Of a stretch of 64,000 nucleotides of DNA, positions 48,482 through 58,586 are shown piece by piece. The stretch is taken from positions 62,001-126,000 of the forward strand of contig JALHJW010000002.1 of NCBI GenBank assembly GCA_022839785.1, in the 5' to 3' direction. Positions within the stretch are counted from its first letter, which is position 1; each line of letters opens with the position of its first letter. Made by a program: the position numbers and the translations under genes. This DNA comes from Desulfovibrio sp. (lineage in GTDB: Bacteria > Desulfobacterota > Desulfovibrionia > Desulfovibrionales > Desulfovibrionaceae). The notes under the pieces are model-generated. The model was not told the DNA's origin. It made no database searches and saw only the letters and a program-made list of their open reading frames with translations.

Positions 48482-50803
48482 ATGTTCCGTCGCAGCGTAG
48501 GCAGCATTCTCGTCCTGACCGTCTCCCTGGCCGTGATTCTGGCCATCGCGGGCATCACGCTTTATGTGACCGAGACGTCGGAGGAGATGGCCCTGGATCT
48601 CTCCCGTCAGTCCGTGACCACCCAGGCCCAGGTCTCTACCAAGGCCCTGGAGCAGTATCTTTCCAACGCCCAGAGCATGACCCGGAGTCTGGCCGCGCAG
48701 GCCGCCATTCGGGCCGCCTTCGAGACCGGCGACCCGGCCCGCGCCCGCGAACGGCTGAGCGACTACGCCAAGGCCTACAAGGACTACTGGGCTGTCTTCA
48801 TCTTCGACCTCTCGGGCAAGATCGTGGCGGGCTACAACTCCCTGGGCCAGGACATGACCGGCGGCGACCGCGCGGACCGCGACTACGTCAAGGCCATCGT
48901 CGGCGGCGCGCCGGAGTTCACCAGCCGCAGCATCCTCAAGGCCAAGAGCGCGGAGAAGGAGATGCTCATCTTCGGCGTCAGCGCCGCGGTGCGCGACGCC
49001 TCGGGCAAGACCGTGGGCGGCCTGGGAGTGTTCCCGCGCTGGGACGTGTTCACGGACAACTTCATCGACACCCTGCGCAACGGCAAGCGCGGCTACGCCT
49101 TCGCCCTGGACGAGAAGGGCGCGATCATCGCCCACGGCGCGGACAAGGAACTGCTGCTCAAGAGCCTGAGCGACCTGCCCTTCATCCAGCAGGCCCTGAA
49201 GCTCAAGAACGGGGACATGTTCTACCCCTGGCAGGGCGAGGAGAAGTTCATGGCCGTGGCCACGGTCCCGGCCACGAACTGGACCATCTGCATGACCACC
49301 TACGTCTCCGAGATGACCGAGACCGCGCGCACGGAGCGCAACGTCCTGGTCGTGGTGGGCGCGCTCACCGTGGTCCTGCTCGTGGGCATCATCGTCTTCG
49401 TGACCCGCACCCTCATCGTGCGGCCCATCAACGCCATCGAGGCCTTCACCGCGGCCATCGCGGCGGGCGACCTCAAGGCCGAGCTGTCCGGCGTCTTCCG
49501 CTACGAGTTCAAGAGCCTTGCGTCCAACATCGGCAGCATGGTGGCCGAACTCAAGAACAAGCTCGGCTTCAGCCAGGGCGTGCTGGAGAGCATTCCCACG
49601 CCCTGCGGCATCGTCGGGCCCGACTTCCACATGCTCTGGTGCAACCAGCAGATCTGCGACATCCTGGAGAAGACGGGCAAGCCCACGGACCACACGGGCG
49701 TGCGCTCCGGACAGTTCTTCTGGAACGACGCCACGCGCGAGACGCTCTCCGACAAGGCCATCACGCAGAAGGCCCGCCAGTCCGGGACCTTCGACTACAC
49801 CACGCCGTCGGGACGCCTCCTGCACATCAACGTGGTCACCACCCCGTTCTACGACACCGACGGCAAACTGCTCGGCTCCATCACCTTCTGGAACGACATC
49901 ACCGAGATCGTGTCCAAGCAGCGCGAGATAGCGGCCCAGAACGAACGCATCGCCGCCGCCGCGGTCGAGGCCGCGCACATCGCGGACCAGGTGGCCTCGG
50001 CCTCCGAGGAGCTGTCCGCGCAGGTGGAGCAGGCCAGCCGGGGCGCGGACGAGCAGCGCCGCATGACCGACGAGACGGCCACGGCCATGGAGGAGATGAA
50101 CGCCACGGTGCTGGAGGTGGCCAAAAACGCCTCGCAGGCCGCGGGAATCGCCGAGAACACGCGCGACAAGGCGCGCCTCGGCGCGGGCATCGTGCACGAG
50201 GTGGTCACGGCCATCGGCCAGATCAAGGACAGGGCCGCCACGCTGGGCCGCGACATGGAAGGCCTCGGCAACCAGGCCCAGGGCATCGGCCGGGTGCTCG
50301 ACGTGATCAGCGACATCGCGGATCAGACCAACCTGCTGGCGCTCAACGCGGCCATCGAGGCGGCCCGGGCCGGCGACGCGGGCCGGGGCTTCGCCGTGGT
50401 GGCGGACGAGGTGCGCAAGCTGGCCGAGAAGACCATGCAGGCCACCAAGGAAGTCACCGAGGCCATCGGCGCCATCCAGCGCAGCGCGCGCGAGTCCATC
50501 GCGGGCACGCAGGCCATGACCGGCGCGGTGGACCAGGGCACGGACCAGGCGCGCCGCTCGGGCGAGGCGCTGGAGGAGATCGTGCGCATGGCCGAGCAGA
50601 CCTCGGACCAGGTGCGCGGCATCGCCACGGCCTCGGAGCAGCAGTCCGCGGCCAGCGCCGAGATCAGCCGCGGCACCGAGAACATCAACCGCATCGCGAC
50701 CGAAACCGCCCAGACCATGGTCCAGTCGGCCCAGGCCGTCACCGACCTCTCGCGTCTGGCCCAGGAGCTGAACACGCTCATGGATTCGCTCAAGAACGGC
50801 TGA
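48482..50803 (+). CDS. Methyl-accepting chemotaxis protein with double Cache, HAMP and PAS
   Basis: The 773-residue product starts at ATG 48482, behind CGGAGG. Membrane helix 1 is at 8-29 (ILVLTVSLAVILAIAGITLYV) and a double-Cache periplasmic domain covers about 35-275 (DYWAVFIFDLSGKIVAGYN, RADRDYVKAI, GKRGYAFALDEKGAIIAHG). Helix 2 is at 284-306, followed by HAMP and a cytoplasmic PAS domain at about 365-480 with IPTPCGIV and LWCNQQICDIL. The signalling tip is DQTNLLALNAAIEAARAGDAGRGFAVVADEVRKLAEKT. Ligand unknown. It is monocistronic, with a strong terminator after it. Confidence 0.95.
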   Translation: MFRRSVGSILVLTVSLAVILAIAGITLYVTETSEEMALDLSRQSVTTQAQVSTKALEQYLSNAQSMTRSLAAQAAIRAAFETGDPARARERLSDYAKAYKDYWAVFIFDLSGKIVAGYNSLGQDMTGGDRADRDYVKAIVGGAPEFTSRSILKAKSAEKEMLIFGVSAAVRDASGKTVGGLGVFPRWDVFTDNFIDTLRNGKRGYAFALDEKGAIIAHGADKELLLKSLSDLPFIQQALKLKNGDMFYPWQGEEKFMAVATVPATNWTICMTTYVSEMTETARTERNVLVVVGALTVVLLVGIIVFVTRTLIVRPINAIEAFTAAIAAGDLKAELSGVFRYEFKSLASNIGSMVAELKNKLGFSQGVLESIPTPCGIVGPDFHMLWCNQQICDILEKTGKPTDHTGVRSGQFFWNDATRETLSDKAITQKARQSGTFDYTTPSGRLLHINVVTTPFYDTDGKLLGSITFWNDITEIVSKQREIAAQNERIAAAAVEAAHIADQVASASEELSAQVEQASRGADEQRRMTDETATAMEEMNATVLEVAKNASQAAGIAENTRDKARLGAGIVHEVVTAIGQIKDRAATLGRDMEGLGNQAQGIGRVLDVISDIADQTNLLALNAAIEAARAGDAGRGFAVVADEVRKLAEKTMQATKEVTEAIGAIQRSARESIAGTQAMTGAVDQGTDQARRSGEALEEIVRMAEQTSDQVRGIATASEQQSAASAEISRGTENINRIATETAQTMVQSAQAVTDLSRLAQELNTLMDSLKNG

Positions 50804-50828
50804 TCCCGCCTGTCGGCACGACATGCAC

Positions 50829-50863
50829 GCGCCCGGACGCATCCGCGTCCGGGCGCTTTTTTT
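50829..50863 (+). terminator. Intrinsic terminator of the third chemoreceptor gene
   Basis: A perfect 12-bp stem (GCGCCCGGACGC with GCGTCCGGGCGC) has an ATCC loop and is followed at once by seven T at 50857-50863. It is a textbook Rho-independent terminator on the plus strand, 25 bases after the stop. Confidence 0.95.
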
Positions 50864-50896
50864 ACGCCTGCCTGCCCGCGGATGGCCGGAGGCCTC

Positions 50897-50926
50897 AAAA
50901 AAGCGGGCTCCCCGAGGGGAGCCCGC
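50897..50926 (-). terminator. Intrinsic terminator of the F1 ATP synthase operon
   Basis: On the minus strand an 11-bp stem (GCGGGCTCCCC with GGGGAGCCCGC, 2-base GA centre) is followed by six U (plus-strand A at 50897-50902). It lies 34 bases after the atpC stop and ends the rightmost-to-left atp transcript. Confidence 0.93.
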
Positions 50927-50960
50927 CTGTGTGCACGAGAGCCTTCAAGCGAAGGCGGGG

Positions 50961-51386
50961 TTACAGCGCGCAGGTTCCGGCGGATTCGGCCGAAGACCGG
51001 CAACGCATGCGGGCCATGGACCGCTGCAGGGCAGCCTGGGCGCGGGCGAAGTCCAGCTTCTCTTTCTGCTGGCGCATACGCTCCTCGGCGCGCTCCTGGG
51101 AGCGGCGAGCACGTTCCACGTCGATCTCGGCGGCCTTCTCAGCGACCTCGGCAAGGACGGTGACCTTGTTGTTGCTCACCTCGGCGAAGCCTCCCGCCAC
51201 GAAGACGTAGAAGTACTTGCCGTTTTCCTTGTAGTAGAGGTTCCCGACTCCCAAGGCCGAGAGGAACGGCACGTGGTTGGCCATGATGCCGAACTCGCCC
51301 TCGATGCCAGGGGCACCCACGTAGTCCACGGGCTGCGAGAGCACCTTGCGGTCCGGGGTGACGATTTCGAGATTGATCTGGGCCAT
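50961..51386 (-). CDS. atpC: F-type ATP synthase epsilon subunit
   Basis: The 141-residue product starts at ATG 51386. It has the N-terminal beta-sandwich (INLEIVTPDRKVLSQPVDYVG, GEFGIMANHVPFLSALGVG) and the C-terminal helical hairpin (AEKAAEIDVERARRSQERAEERM). The hairpin can inhibit ATP hydrolysis. A short tail rich in Ser and Cys (MRCRSSAESAGTCAL) follows the usual end. It is the last gene of the operon, 9 bases after atpD. Confidence 0.94.
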   Translation of the reverse strand: MAQINLEIVTPDRKVLSQPVDYVGAPGIEGEFGIMANHVPFLSALGVGNLYYKENGKYFYVFVAGGFAEVSNNKVTVLAEVAEKAAEIDVERARRSQERAEERMRQQKEKLDFARAQAALQRSMARMRCRSSAESAGTCAL

Positions 51387-51395
51387 GATGCCACC

Positions 51396-52796
51396 CTATT
51401 CCTTGGCTTTCTCGATGGCTTCCTCGATGCCGCCGCACATGTAGAAGGCGCCTTCGGGCAGAGCGTCGTGCTTGCCTTCCAGAATCTCCTTGAACGCGCG
51501 GATCGTGTCCTCGATCTTGACGTACTTGCCGGGCTTGCCGGTGAAGGCCTCGGCCACGTGGAACGGCTGGGACAGGAAGCGCTGGATCTTGCGGGCGCGG
51601 CCGACGGTGATCTTGTCCTCGTCGGAGAGTTCGTCCATGCCCAGGATCGCGATGATGTCCTGCAGGTCCTTGTACTTCTGCAGCATCTGCTGCACGCCGC
51701 GCGCCGTGGCGTAGTGGTCGCCGCCCAGGACCAGGGGGTCCAGGATGCGCGAGGTGGAGTCCAGCGGGTCCACCGCGGGGTAGATGCCCAGTTCCGCGAT
51801 CTGACGGGAAAGCACGAGCGTTCCGTCAAGATGCGCGAAGGTCGTGGCGGGCGCGGGGTCGGTGAGGTCGTCCGCGGGGACGTAGACGGCCTGCACCGAG
51901 GTGATGGAGCCCTTGTGGGTGGAGGTGATGCGCTCCTGGAGCGAACCGACGTCCGTGCCCAGGGTCGGCTGGTAGCCCACCGCGGAGGGCATGCGGCCGA
52001 GCAGCGCCGACACTTCCGAGTTCGCCTGGGTAAAGCGGAAGATGTTGTCGACGAACAGGAGCACGTCCTCGCCTTCCTCGTCGCGGAAGTATTCCGCGGC
52101 GGTCAGGGCGGTCTGCGCGACGCGGGCGCGGGCTCCCGGAGGCTCGTTCATCTGGCCGTAAACCAAGATGGCCTTGTCGATGACGCCGGCAGAGATCATT
52201 TCGTGGTAGAGGTCGTTGCCCTCGCGGGTGCGCTCGCCCACGCCCGCGAACACGGACTTGCCGCCGTGCTGCTTGGCGATGTTGTTGATGAGCTCCATGA
52301 GGATGACCGTCTTGCCCACGCCGGCGCCGCCGAACAGGCCCATCTTGCCGCCCTTGGGGAACGGGATGAGCAGGTCGATGACCTTGATGCCGGTTTCGAG
52401 GAGCTTGACCTCGGTGGACTGCTCGGTGAAGGCCGGAGCGGAGCGGTGGATGGGCAGCTCCTTCTCGGCGCTGATCGGGCCCTTCTCGTCCACGGGACGG
52501 CCGACAACGTTCATGATGCGGCCCAGGGCGGCCTTGCCCACCGGGCAGGTGATGGGGCCGCCGCGGTCCGTGGCGGCCATGCCGCGGACGAGGCCGTCCG
52601 TGGAGTCCATGGCGATGCAGCGGACCGTGTTGTCGCCGAGGTGCTGGGCCACTTCGACGACCAATTCCTCGGCATACTTGTTGTTGGTGTTCTTGATGTC
52701 GATGGCGTTCAGGATGTTGGGCAGCTGCCCTTCCGGAAACGCCAGGTCCACGACGGGACCGATGACCTGAACGACTTTACCGACGTTCGCACTCAT
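51396..52796 (-). CDS. atpD: F-type ATP synthase beta subunit
   Basis: The 466-residue catalytic subunit starts at ATG 52796 (MSANVGKVVQVIGPVVDLAF). It has Walker A GGAGVGKTVILMELI near 155, GVGERTREGNDLYHEM with the catalytic Glu, ALTAAEYFRDEEGEDVLLFVDNIFRFTQA and the DELSD-containing DELSDEDK (DELSEED variant). It alternates with alpha in the F1 head. Confidence 0.98.
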   Translation of the reverse strand: MSANVGKVVQVIGPVVDLAFPEGQLPNILNAIDIKNTNNKYAEELVVEVAQHLGDNTVRCIAMDSTDGLVRGMAATDRGGPITCPVGKAALGRIMNVVGRPVDEKGPISAEKELPIHRSAPAFTEQSTEVKLLETGIKVIDLLIPFPKGGKMGLFGGAGVGKTVILMELINNIAKQHGGKSVFAGVGERTREGNDLYHEMISAGVIDKAILVYGQMNEPPGARARVAQTALTAAEYFRDEEGEDVLLFVDNIFRFTQANSEVSALLGRMPSAVGYQPTLGTDVGSLQERITSTHKGSITSVQAVYVPADDLTDPAPATTFAHLDGTLVLSRQIAELGIYPAVDPLDSTSRILDPLVLGGDHYATARGVQQMLQKYKDLQDIIAILGMDELSDEDKITVGRARKIQRFLSQPFHVAEAFTGKPGKYVKIEDTIRAFKEILEGKHDALPEGAFYMCGGIEEAIEKAKE

Positions 52797-52814
52797 TTTC
52801 CATAGCCCCCTTGC

Positions 52815-53690
52815 TTATCCTTTCAGCGCTTCCGCGCCGCCGACGATGTCCATGAGTTCCTTGGTGATGGCCGCCTGACGCGCCTTGTTGTACTGCAGCG
52901 TCAGAGCGCCAATCATGTCATCGCAGTTCCTGGTGGCATTATCCATGGACGCCATGCGCGCGGCGTGCTCGCTGCACGAGGTGTCGAGCAGGCCGCGGTA
53001 GATCTGGACCTTGATGAAGCGGGGCAGGAGCTCCGCCAGCAGGCCCTCGACGGACGGTTCGTAGATGTACTCGGCCTTGTTGCCCGAGTCGTCGCCCTTC
53101 TCCGCGGAGCCCTGCATGGGCAGGATGCCGAGGGTGCGGGGGACCTGACGGGCGACGGAGATGAACTCGCCGAAGACCAGATGGACTTCGTCCAGTTCGC
53201 CCCGCATGTAGGCGCCGATGACCTCCAGCCCGAGCTGGTTGGCCAGACTGAAGTCGAAGCTGTTCATCTTGTCGCCGAAGGCCAGCGCGATGTCGTATCC
53301 GCGCCTGCGGAAGAAATCGCGGCCCTTCTTGCCGACGCAGTACAGCTTGACCGCCTTGCCCTCGGCCTTCTTCTCTTCGGCGAGTTTGCGGGCGGCCTGG
53401 TTGATGTTGGTGTTGAAGCTGCCGCACAGGCCGCGGTCGGAGGTGGCGACCAGGATGCCCACGGTCTTCACTTCCTCGCGGGTCTCCAGCAGCGGATGCA
53501 CGCTCGGGTCCGCTCCGGCGGCCAAGTCGCCCAGCATCTCGTAGAACTTCTCGGCGTAGGGCCGGAAGCGCTCGATGCGGTTCTGGGCGTTGCGAAGCTT
53601 GGCCGAGGCCACCATGTTCATGGCCTTGGTGATCTGCTTCGTCTTCTTGACGCCGTTGATCTTGACTTTGACGTCTTTAAGCGACGGCAT
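52815..53690 (-). CDS. atpG: F-type ATP synthase gamma subunit
   Basis: The 291-residue product is the rotor shaft of F1. The N-terminal helix is MPSLKDVKVKINGVKKTKQITKAMNMVASAKL. The Rossmann-like middle has VATSDRGLCGSFNTN. The C-terminal helix is EHAARMASMDNATRNCDDMIGALTLQYNKARQAAITKEL. Length is typical. It lies 14 bases after atpA and 18 before atpD. Confidence 0.97.
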   Translation of the reverse strand: MPSLKDVKVKINGVKKTKQITKAMNMVASAKLRNAQNRIERFRPYAEKFYEMLGDLAAGADPSVHPLLETREEVKTVGILVATSDRGLCGSFNTNINQAARKLAEEKKAEGKAVKLYCVGKKGRDFFRRRGYDIALAFGDKMNSFDFSLANQLGLEVIGAYMRGELDEVHLVFGEFISVARQVPRTLGILPMQGSAEKGDDSGNKAEYIYEPSVEGLLAELLPRFIKVQIYRGLLDTSCSEHAARMASMDNATRNCDDMIGALTLQYNKARQAAITKELMDIVGGAEALKG

Positions 53691-53704
53691 GACGCATACC
53701 CCGC

Positions 53705-55213
<1,509 letters not shown>

Positions 55214-55217
55214 GGCC

Positions 55218-55769
55218 CTACTCACCCCTTATGATTTGTTCCTTGAGCATGGAAAGCTGCGCGCGCAGGCTGGCATCCAGCACCCTGTCGCCGACCTTCA
55301 GAACCACTCCGCCGAGGATCGTCGGGTCCACCTCGTATCCGAGAACGAGCTTGGCCTTGGCCTGGCTCTCCAGCTGCTGCTTGATGGAGTCCTTGCGCGC
55401 GTCCGCCAGCTCCACGGCGGTCACCAGGCTGCCCCGCAGCACGCCCTGCTGGGCGTCCAGCAGTTCGGCGAAGACGACCTGGATCTGGGGCAGGAAGCCG
55501 AGGCGCCCCTTGTCCGCAAGAAGCATGCAGAAGTTCCGCACCACCTGGGTCGTGGACAGCTTGTCCATGACCTTGCCGATGACCGCCTTCTTGTCCTGCG
55601 CGTCGAAGATGGGATTCCTGAAGACCTTGAGGGCCTCGGGCGAGGCCTTCAGGGCCTCGGCCAGCGCGGCCAAGTCCCGTCCGTAGGCGGCAAGCTCGTC
55701 GCCGCCCTTTTCAACGCCCAGGGAGAAGAGCGCCTTGGCGTATCTCCGGGCAATGATGTTGTCGGTCAA
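55218..55769 (-). CDS. atpH: F-type ATP synthase delta subunit (OSCP)
   Basis: The 183-residue product is read from TTG 55769, because this overlaps the atpF stop (TTGA) and gives the normal N-terminus TDNIIARRYAKALFSLG. AAGGTGG lies 7 bases upstream inside atpF. The N-terminal six-helix domain binds alpha; the C-terminal LVLGYEVDPTILGGVVLKVGDRVLDASLRAQL binds the b subunits. The unusual start codon may lower its translation to one copy per complex. Confidence 0.93.
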   Translation of the reverse strand: MTDNIIARRYAKALFSLGVEKGGDELAAYGRDLAALAEALKASPEALKVFRNPIFDAQDKKAVIGKVMDKLSTTQVVRNFCMLLADKGRLGFLPQIQVVFAELLDAQQGVLRGSLVTAVELADARKDSIKQQLESQAKAKLVLGYEVDPTILGGVVLKVGDRVLDASLRAQLSMLKEQIIRGE

Positions 55770-56341
55770 TTGAGCACCACCTTGGTTAAGTATTTGTCCA
55801 CAAGCTTCTGATGGTCCTCAGCCGTAAGCTTTTCCTTGATCAGGGCCTCGGCCGTCTCCACGATCATCCCGGCCACCTCGGCGCGGATCTGGTCGAGCAT
55901 GACCTTGCGCTCGGTGGCGGCGGCGTTCTCCGCCGCGGTCTTGATCTGGACGGCCTTCTTCTCGGCCTCGGCCACGATGGCGGCCTTGAGCGCCTCGCCC
56001 TGGGCCTTGGCCTCGGCGAGAATCGCGGCCTTCTCCTTGTCAAGGTTGGCGATGCTCTTCTCGACGTCCTTGATCTTGGCCTCCGCATCGCGGCGGCGGG
56101 CGTCCAGGTCGTCGAGTTCGTGCCTGATCTTGTCCTGGCGGCCCCTGAAGAAGTCGGCGATGCCTTTGCCCGCGAACTTCCAGATGATGCCGACCACGAT
56201 CACGAAGTTGACCACGCGGGCGATGAAGTTGCCCCAGGGCAGTTCGTGGGCCTCGCCGTGGGCGTCCGAAGCCCAGGCGAGAGCGCCGGTGACGAGCACC
56301 ATTGCGGCCGCGTAGGCGGCGATCTTGAGCGTCCGTTTCAC
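55766..56341 (-). CDS. atpF: F-type ATP synthase subunit b
   Basis: The 191-residue product is read from GTG 56341, behind GGGAGGG. An N-terminal signal-like hydrophobic stretch (AAYAAAMVLVTGALAWA) precedes a second membrane helix (FIARVVNFVIVVGIIWKFAG). A long coiled coil of Lys/Glu/Ala heptads follows and forms the peripheral stalk. The extra N-terminal hydrophobic segment is seen in several delta-proteobacterial b subunits and may be cleaved. It pairs with the b' subunit encoded 19 bases upstream. Confidence 0.92.
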   Translation of the reverse strand: MKRTLKIAAYAAAMVLVTGALAWASDAHGEAHELPWGNFIARVVNFVIVVGIIWKFAGKGIADFFRGRQDKIRHELDDLDARRRDAEAKIKDVEKSIANLDKEKAAILAEAKAQGEALKAAIVAEAEKKAVQIKTAAENAAATERKVMLDQIRAEVAGMIVETAEALIKEKLTAEDHQKLVDKYLTKVVLN

Positions 56342-56360
56342 GTATGTCCCTCCCGCGTCT

Positions 56361-56777
56361 TTAGCCGAGGATCTTGGCCGTGGCCTTTTCCGCCATGGCG
56401 CGCACCTGGCCCTTCAGGGCGTCCGAAGCGGCCTTGGCCTGGGCGGCGATCTCGCTGCGCGCCGCGCCGAGCTTGGCCGAGGCCTCCTGCTGGGCGGCGC
56501 CGAGCAGTTCCTGTTCAGCGGCCTGGGCCTGGGCCTTCAGCTCCTCGCGCGTGGACATGCCGGCGGCGCGGGCCTGGGTCAGGACGGCCTCATAATCGGC
56601 GAGTTTCTTGGCGGCCGAGCCGGTGAAGCCGTTGATGGCCTCCAGCTGTCCCGCCATGACCTCGCCGCGTTTCTTGATGATGCCCCGGATGGGCTTGAAC
56701 AGGAGTTGGTTCAGAATGAACCACATGAGCAGGAAGTTCGCGGCTTGAATGAGAATACTGCTATCAATATCTATCAT
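56361..56777 (-). CDS. F-type ATP synthase subunit b'
   Basis: The 138-residue product starts at ATG 56777. It has one membrane helix (SSILIQAANFLLMWFILNQLLFKPI) followed by an Ala/Gln/Lys coiled coil. Having both b' and b is typical of Desulfovibrio and photosynthetic lineages. It is the first gene of atpF'-F-H-A-G-D-C. No atpB (a), atpE (c) or atpI lies upstream, so the F0 core is encoded elsewhere. Confidence 0.92.
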   Translation of the reverse strand: MIDIDSSILIQAANFLLMWFILNQLLFKPIRGIIKKRGEVMAGQLEAINGFTGSAAKKLADYEAVLTQARAAGMSTREELKAQAQAAEQELLGAAQQEASAKLGAARSEIAAQAKAASDALKGQVRAMAEKATAKILG

Positions 56778-56822
56778 GCGCGCCCCCGGGAAGGTTGTGA
56801 ATTTTGGTTCAAGGACAGACGG

Positions 56823-56851
56823 CCTTTACGTGATTCGACACCCCATGTCAA
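56823..56851 (-). promoter_or_regulatory. Probable sigma-70 promoter of the F1 ATP synthase operon
   Basis: On the minus strand a perfect TTGACA (56851-56846) is followed after 17 bases by TAAAGG (56828-56823). Transcription would start near 56816, about 40 bases before the atpF' ATG. The -10 is only 3/6, but position and spacing are right. The 277-base gap also holds the terminator-like hairpin of the upstream operon. Confidence 0.55.
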
Positions 56852-57016
56852 AGGCTTTTTCCCCGCGAGGCCCCGCCCGGAAGCTGCGCAGGCCCGGCAT
56901 TCCGCGTCTTGTTCGGTTTTTCACGCGAACGGACGGCCCTGCGGCCTGGGGCGGAAAAACCTTCCGTCCCCATGCGGCTTCGGCCTGTTCGTCTCTGTTC
57001 CGGAAGGCGTCCGCCG

Positions 57017-57039
57017 GGCGGGGCGCGGCGCGCCCCGCC
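57017..57039 (-). terminator. GC hairpin downstream of the bactofilin gene
   Basis: A perfect 10-bp stem (GGCGGGGCGC with GCGCCCCGCC, loop GGC) lies 16 bases after the bactofilin stop. There is no U-tract, so termination may be Rho-assisted. It marks the 3' end of the mre operon. Confidence 0.5.
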
Positions 57040-57054
57040 GTCCCGGCGTGAAGA

Positions 57055-57423
57055 TCATTCGGCGGCGGGCGTTTCCGGGGAGCCGTGCATGGTGATGGTG
57101 CCCTCGACCACGGCGCCCTCGTCCACCACCAGCACGGGGGTGAACAGCTTGCCCTGGAGGTTGGCGGTCTTGTGCAGGACCACCTTCTCGCGGGCGTGGA
57201 TGTCGCCGGTCATGCGGCCCGAGAGGACCAGCTGCCCGACGTTGATCTGGCCCTGCACGTCGGCCTCCTGGCCCACCACCAGGGTGCCGTCGCTGGTCAC
57301 CTCGCCGTGGAACACGCCGTCGATACGCACCGAGCCCTGAAAATGCAGCTTTCCCTGGTACGCCGTCCCCGCGCCCAGGAAGGCGTTGATCTCGTCCTTG
57401 GACATTTCCTTTCTCCCGAACAT
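57055..57423 (-). CDS. Bactofilin (polymer-forming cytoskeletal protein)
   Basis: The 122-residue product starts at ATG 57423, with TAGGAG eight bases upstream. It has a short tail, then the right-handed beta-helix core with the repeating hydrophobic pattern of bactofilins: GKLHFQGSVRIDGVFHGEVTSD, GTLVVGQEADVQGQINVGQLVLSGRMTGDI and LQGKLFTPVLVVDEGAVVEG. Bactofilins form non-polar filaments that help organise cell-wall synthesis. It is the last gene of mreB-mreC-mreD-mrdA-rodA-bactofilin, which fits a role in shape. Confidence 0.9.
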   Translation of the reverse strand: MFGRKEMSKDEINAFLGAGTAYQGKLHFQGSVRIDGVFHGEVTSDGTLVVGQEADVQGQINVGQLVLSGRMTGDIHAREKVVLHKTANLQGKLFTPVLVVDEGAVVEGTITMHGSPETPAAE

Positions 57424-57470
57424 TGGCACCGCTCCTAGTGTCGCGTCCGCATCCCCGCCCTGCTGCGGCG

Positions 57471-58586
57471 TCAGGTCTGCTTGAAGACGAAGCGCCGCAT
57501 GGACACGTTCATCACAATCCCGATCAGGCAGAAGTTCACGAGCAGGGCGCTGCCTCCGTAACTGATGAAGGGCAGCGGGATGCCGACCACGGGCATGAGC
57601 CCCAGGACCATACCCATGTTGATCAGGATTTGCCAGAAAAAATAGAAGAATACCCCCGCACAGAGGAAGGCTCCGAAGCGGTCCTTGGCCTCCCTCGCCA
57701 CGAGGTAGAACTGGTAGAGGAAGATGCAGAAGACTGCCACCAGGAAGAGCATGCCGAGGAACCCCCACTCCTCGCCGAAGACCGCCACCGCGAAGTCCGT
57801 ATGCTTTTCCGGCAGGAACCTGAGCTGGCTCTGCGTGCCCGCCAGGAAGCCCTTGCCCGTGAGCTGGCCCGAGCCGATGGCGATCTGCGACTGCAGGATG
57901 TGGTAGCCCGCGCCCAGCGGATCGTTGGTCGGGTCGAGGAAGGTCAGGATGCGCCGTTTCTGGTAGTCGTGCAGGCCGAACCAGCCGAGCGGCAGCAGGG
58001 CCGGGCCGATGACCGCGGCCAGCTTGAGGATGCGCGCCTGCACGCCGCGAAAGAGGATGATGCCCCCGAGCAGCATGAGCACCAGCAGCCCCGAGCCGAG
58101 GTCCGGCTGCAGGATGATCAGCCCCGCGGGCAGCAGCCCCACGCCGAGGACGTACCCCAGGCGCTTGAACCCGAGCACGCCCGTATCCCGGGCCAGCACC
58201 CGGGCTCCCAGGATCAACATGCAGATCTTGGCCATCTCGGCCGGCTGGAAGTTCATGAAGCCGAGGTTGATCCAGCGCTGCGCCCCGCCCGCGATCTTGC
58301 CCATCAGGTCCACGTAGACGAGCAGGGCCACGGTGATCCAGTACAGGGGCCAGGCCACGACCTTGAGATGCCGGTAGTCGAAGAGCATGAAGCCGAGCAT
58401 GCAGCCCAGTCCGAGACCGCCCCAGACCAGCTGCTTCTGGTAGAAGGCCGAAACCGCCAGCCCCCCCTCCAGGCGGATGCCCGAGGCCGAATAGAGGTTC
58501 AGCACGCCCACGATGTAGAGCAGACAGGCCAGCCCCAGCAAACCCCAGTTGATGTGCAGCACGAGACGGCGGTCGATGGGCGTCAT
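57471..58586 (-). CDS. rodA: Rod-shape peptidoglycan polymerase RodA (SEDS family)
   Basis: The 371-residue product starts at ATG 58586, set by the ATGA overlap with mrdA. It has ten or so membrane helices. SEDS marks are NFQPAEMAKI, LILQPDLGSGLLVLML with the catalytic Asp-region, KRRILTFLDPTNDPLGAGYHILQSQIAIGSGQLTGKG, FAVAVFGEEWGFLGM and GIPLPFISYGGSALL. It polymerises glycan strands with its partner PBP2. Length is typical. Confidence 0.96.
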   Translation of the reverse strand: MTPIDRRLVLHINWGLLGLACLLYIVGVLNLYSASGIRLEGGLAVSAFYQKQLVWGGLGLGCMLGFMLFDYRHLKVVAWPLYWITVALLVYVDLMGKIAGGAQRWINLGFMNFQPAEMAKICMLILGARVLARDTGVLGFKRLGYVLGVGLLPAGLIILQPDLGSGLLVLMLLGGIILFRGVQARILKLAAVIGPALLPLGWFGLHDYQKRRILTFLDPTNDPLGAGYHILQSQIAIGSGQLTGKGFLAGTQSQLRFLPEKHTDFAVAVFGEEWGFLGMLFLVAVFCIFLYQFYLVAREAKDRFGAFLCAGVFFYFFWQILINMGMVLGLMPVVGIPLPFISYGGSALLVNFCLIGIVMNVSMRRFVFKQT

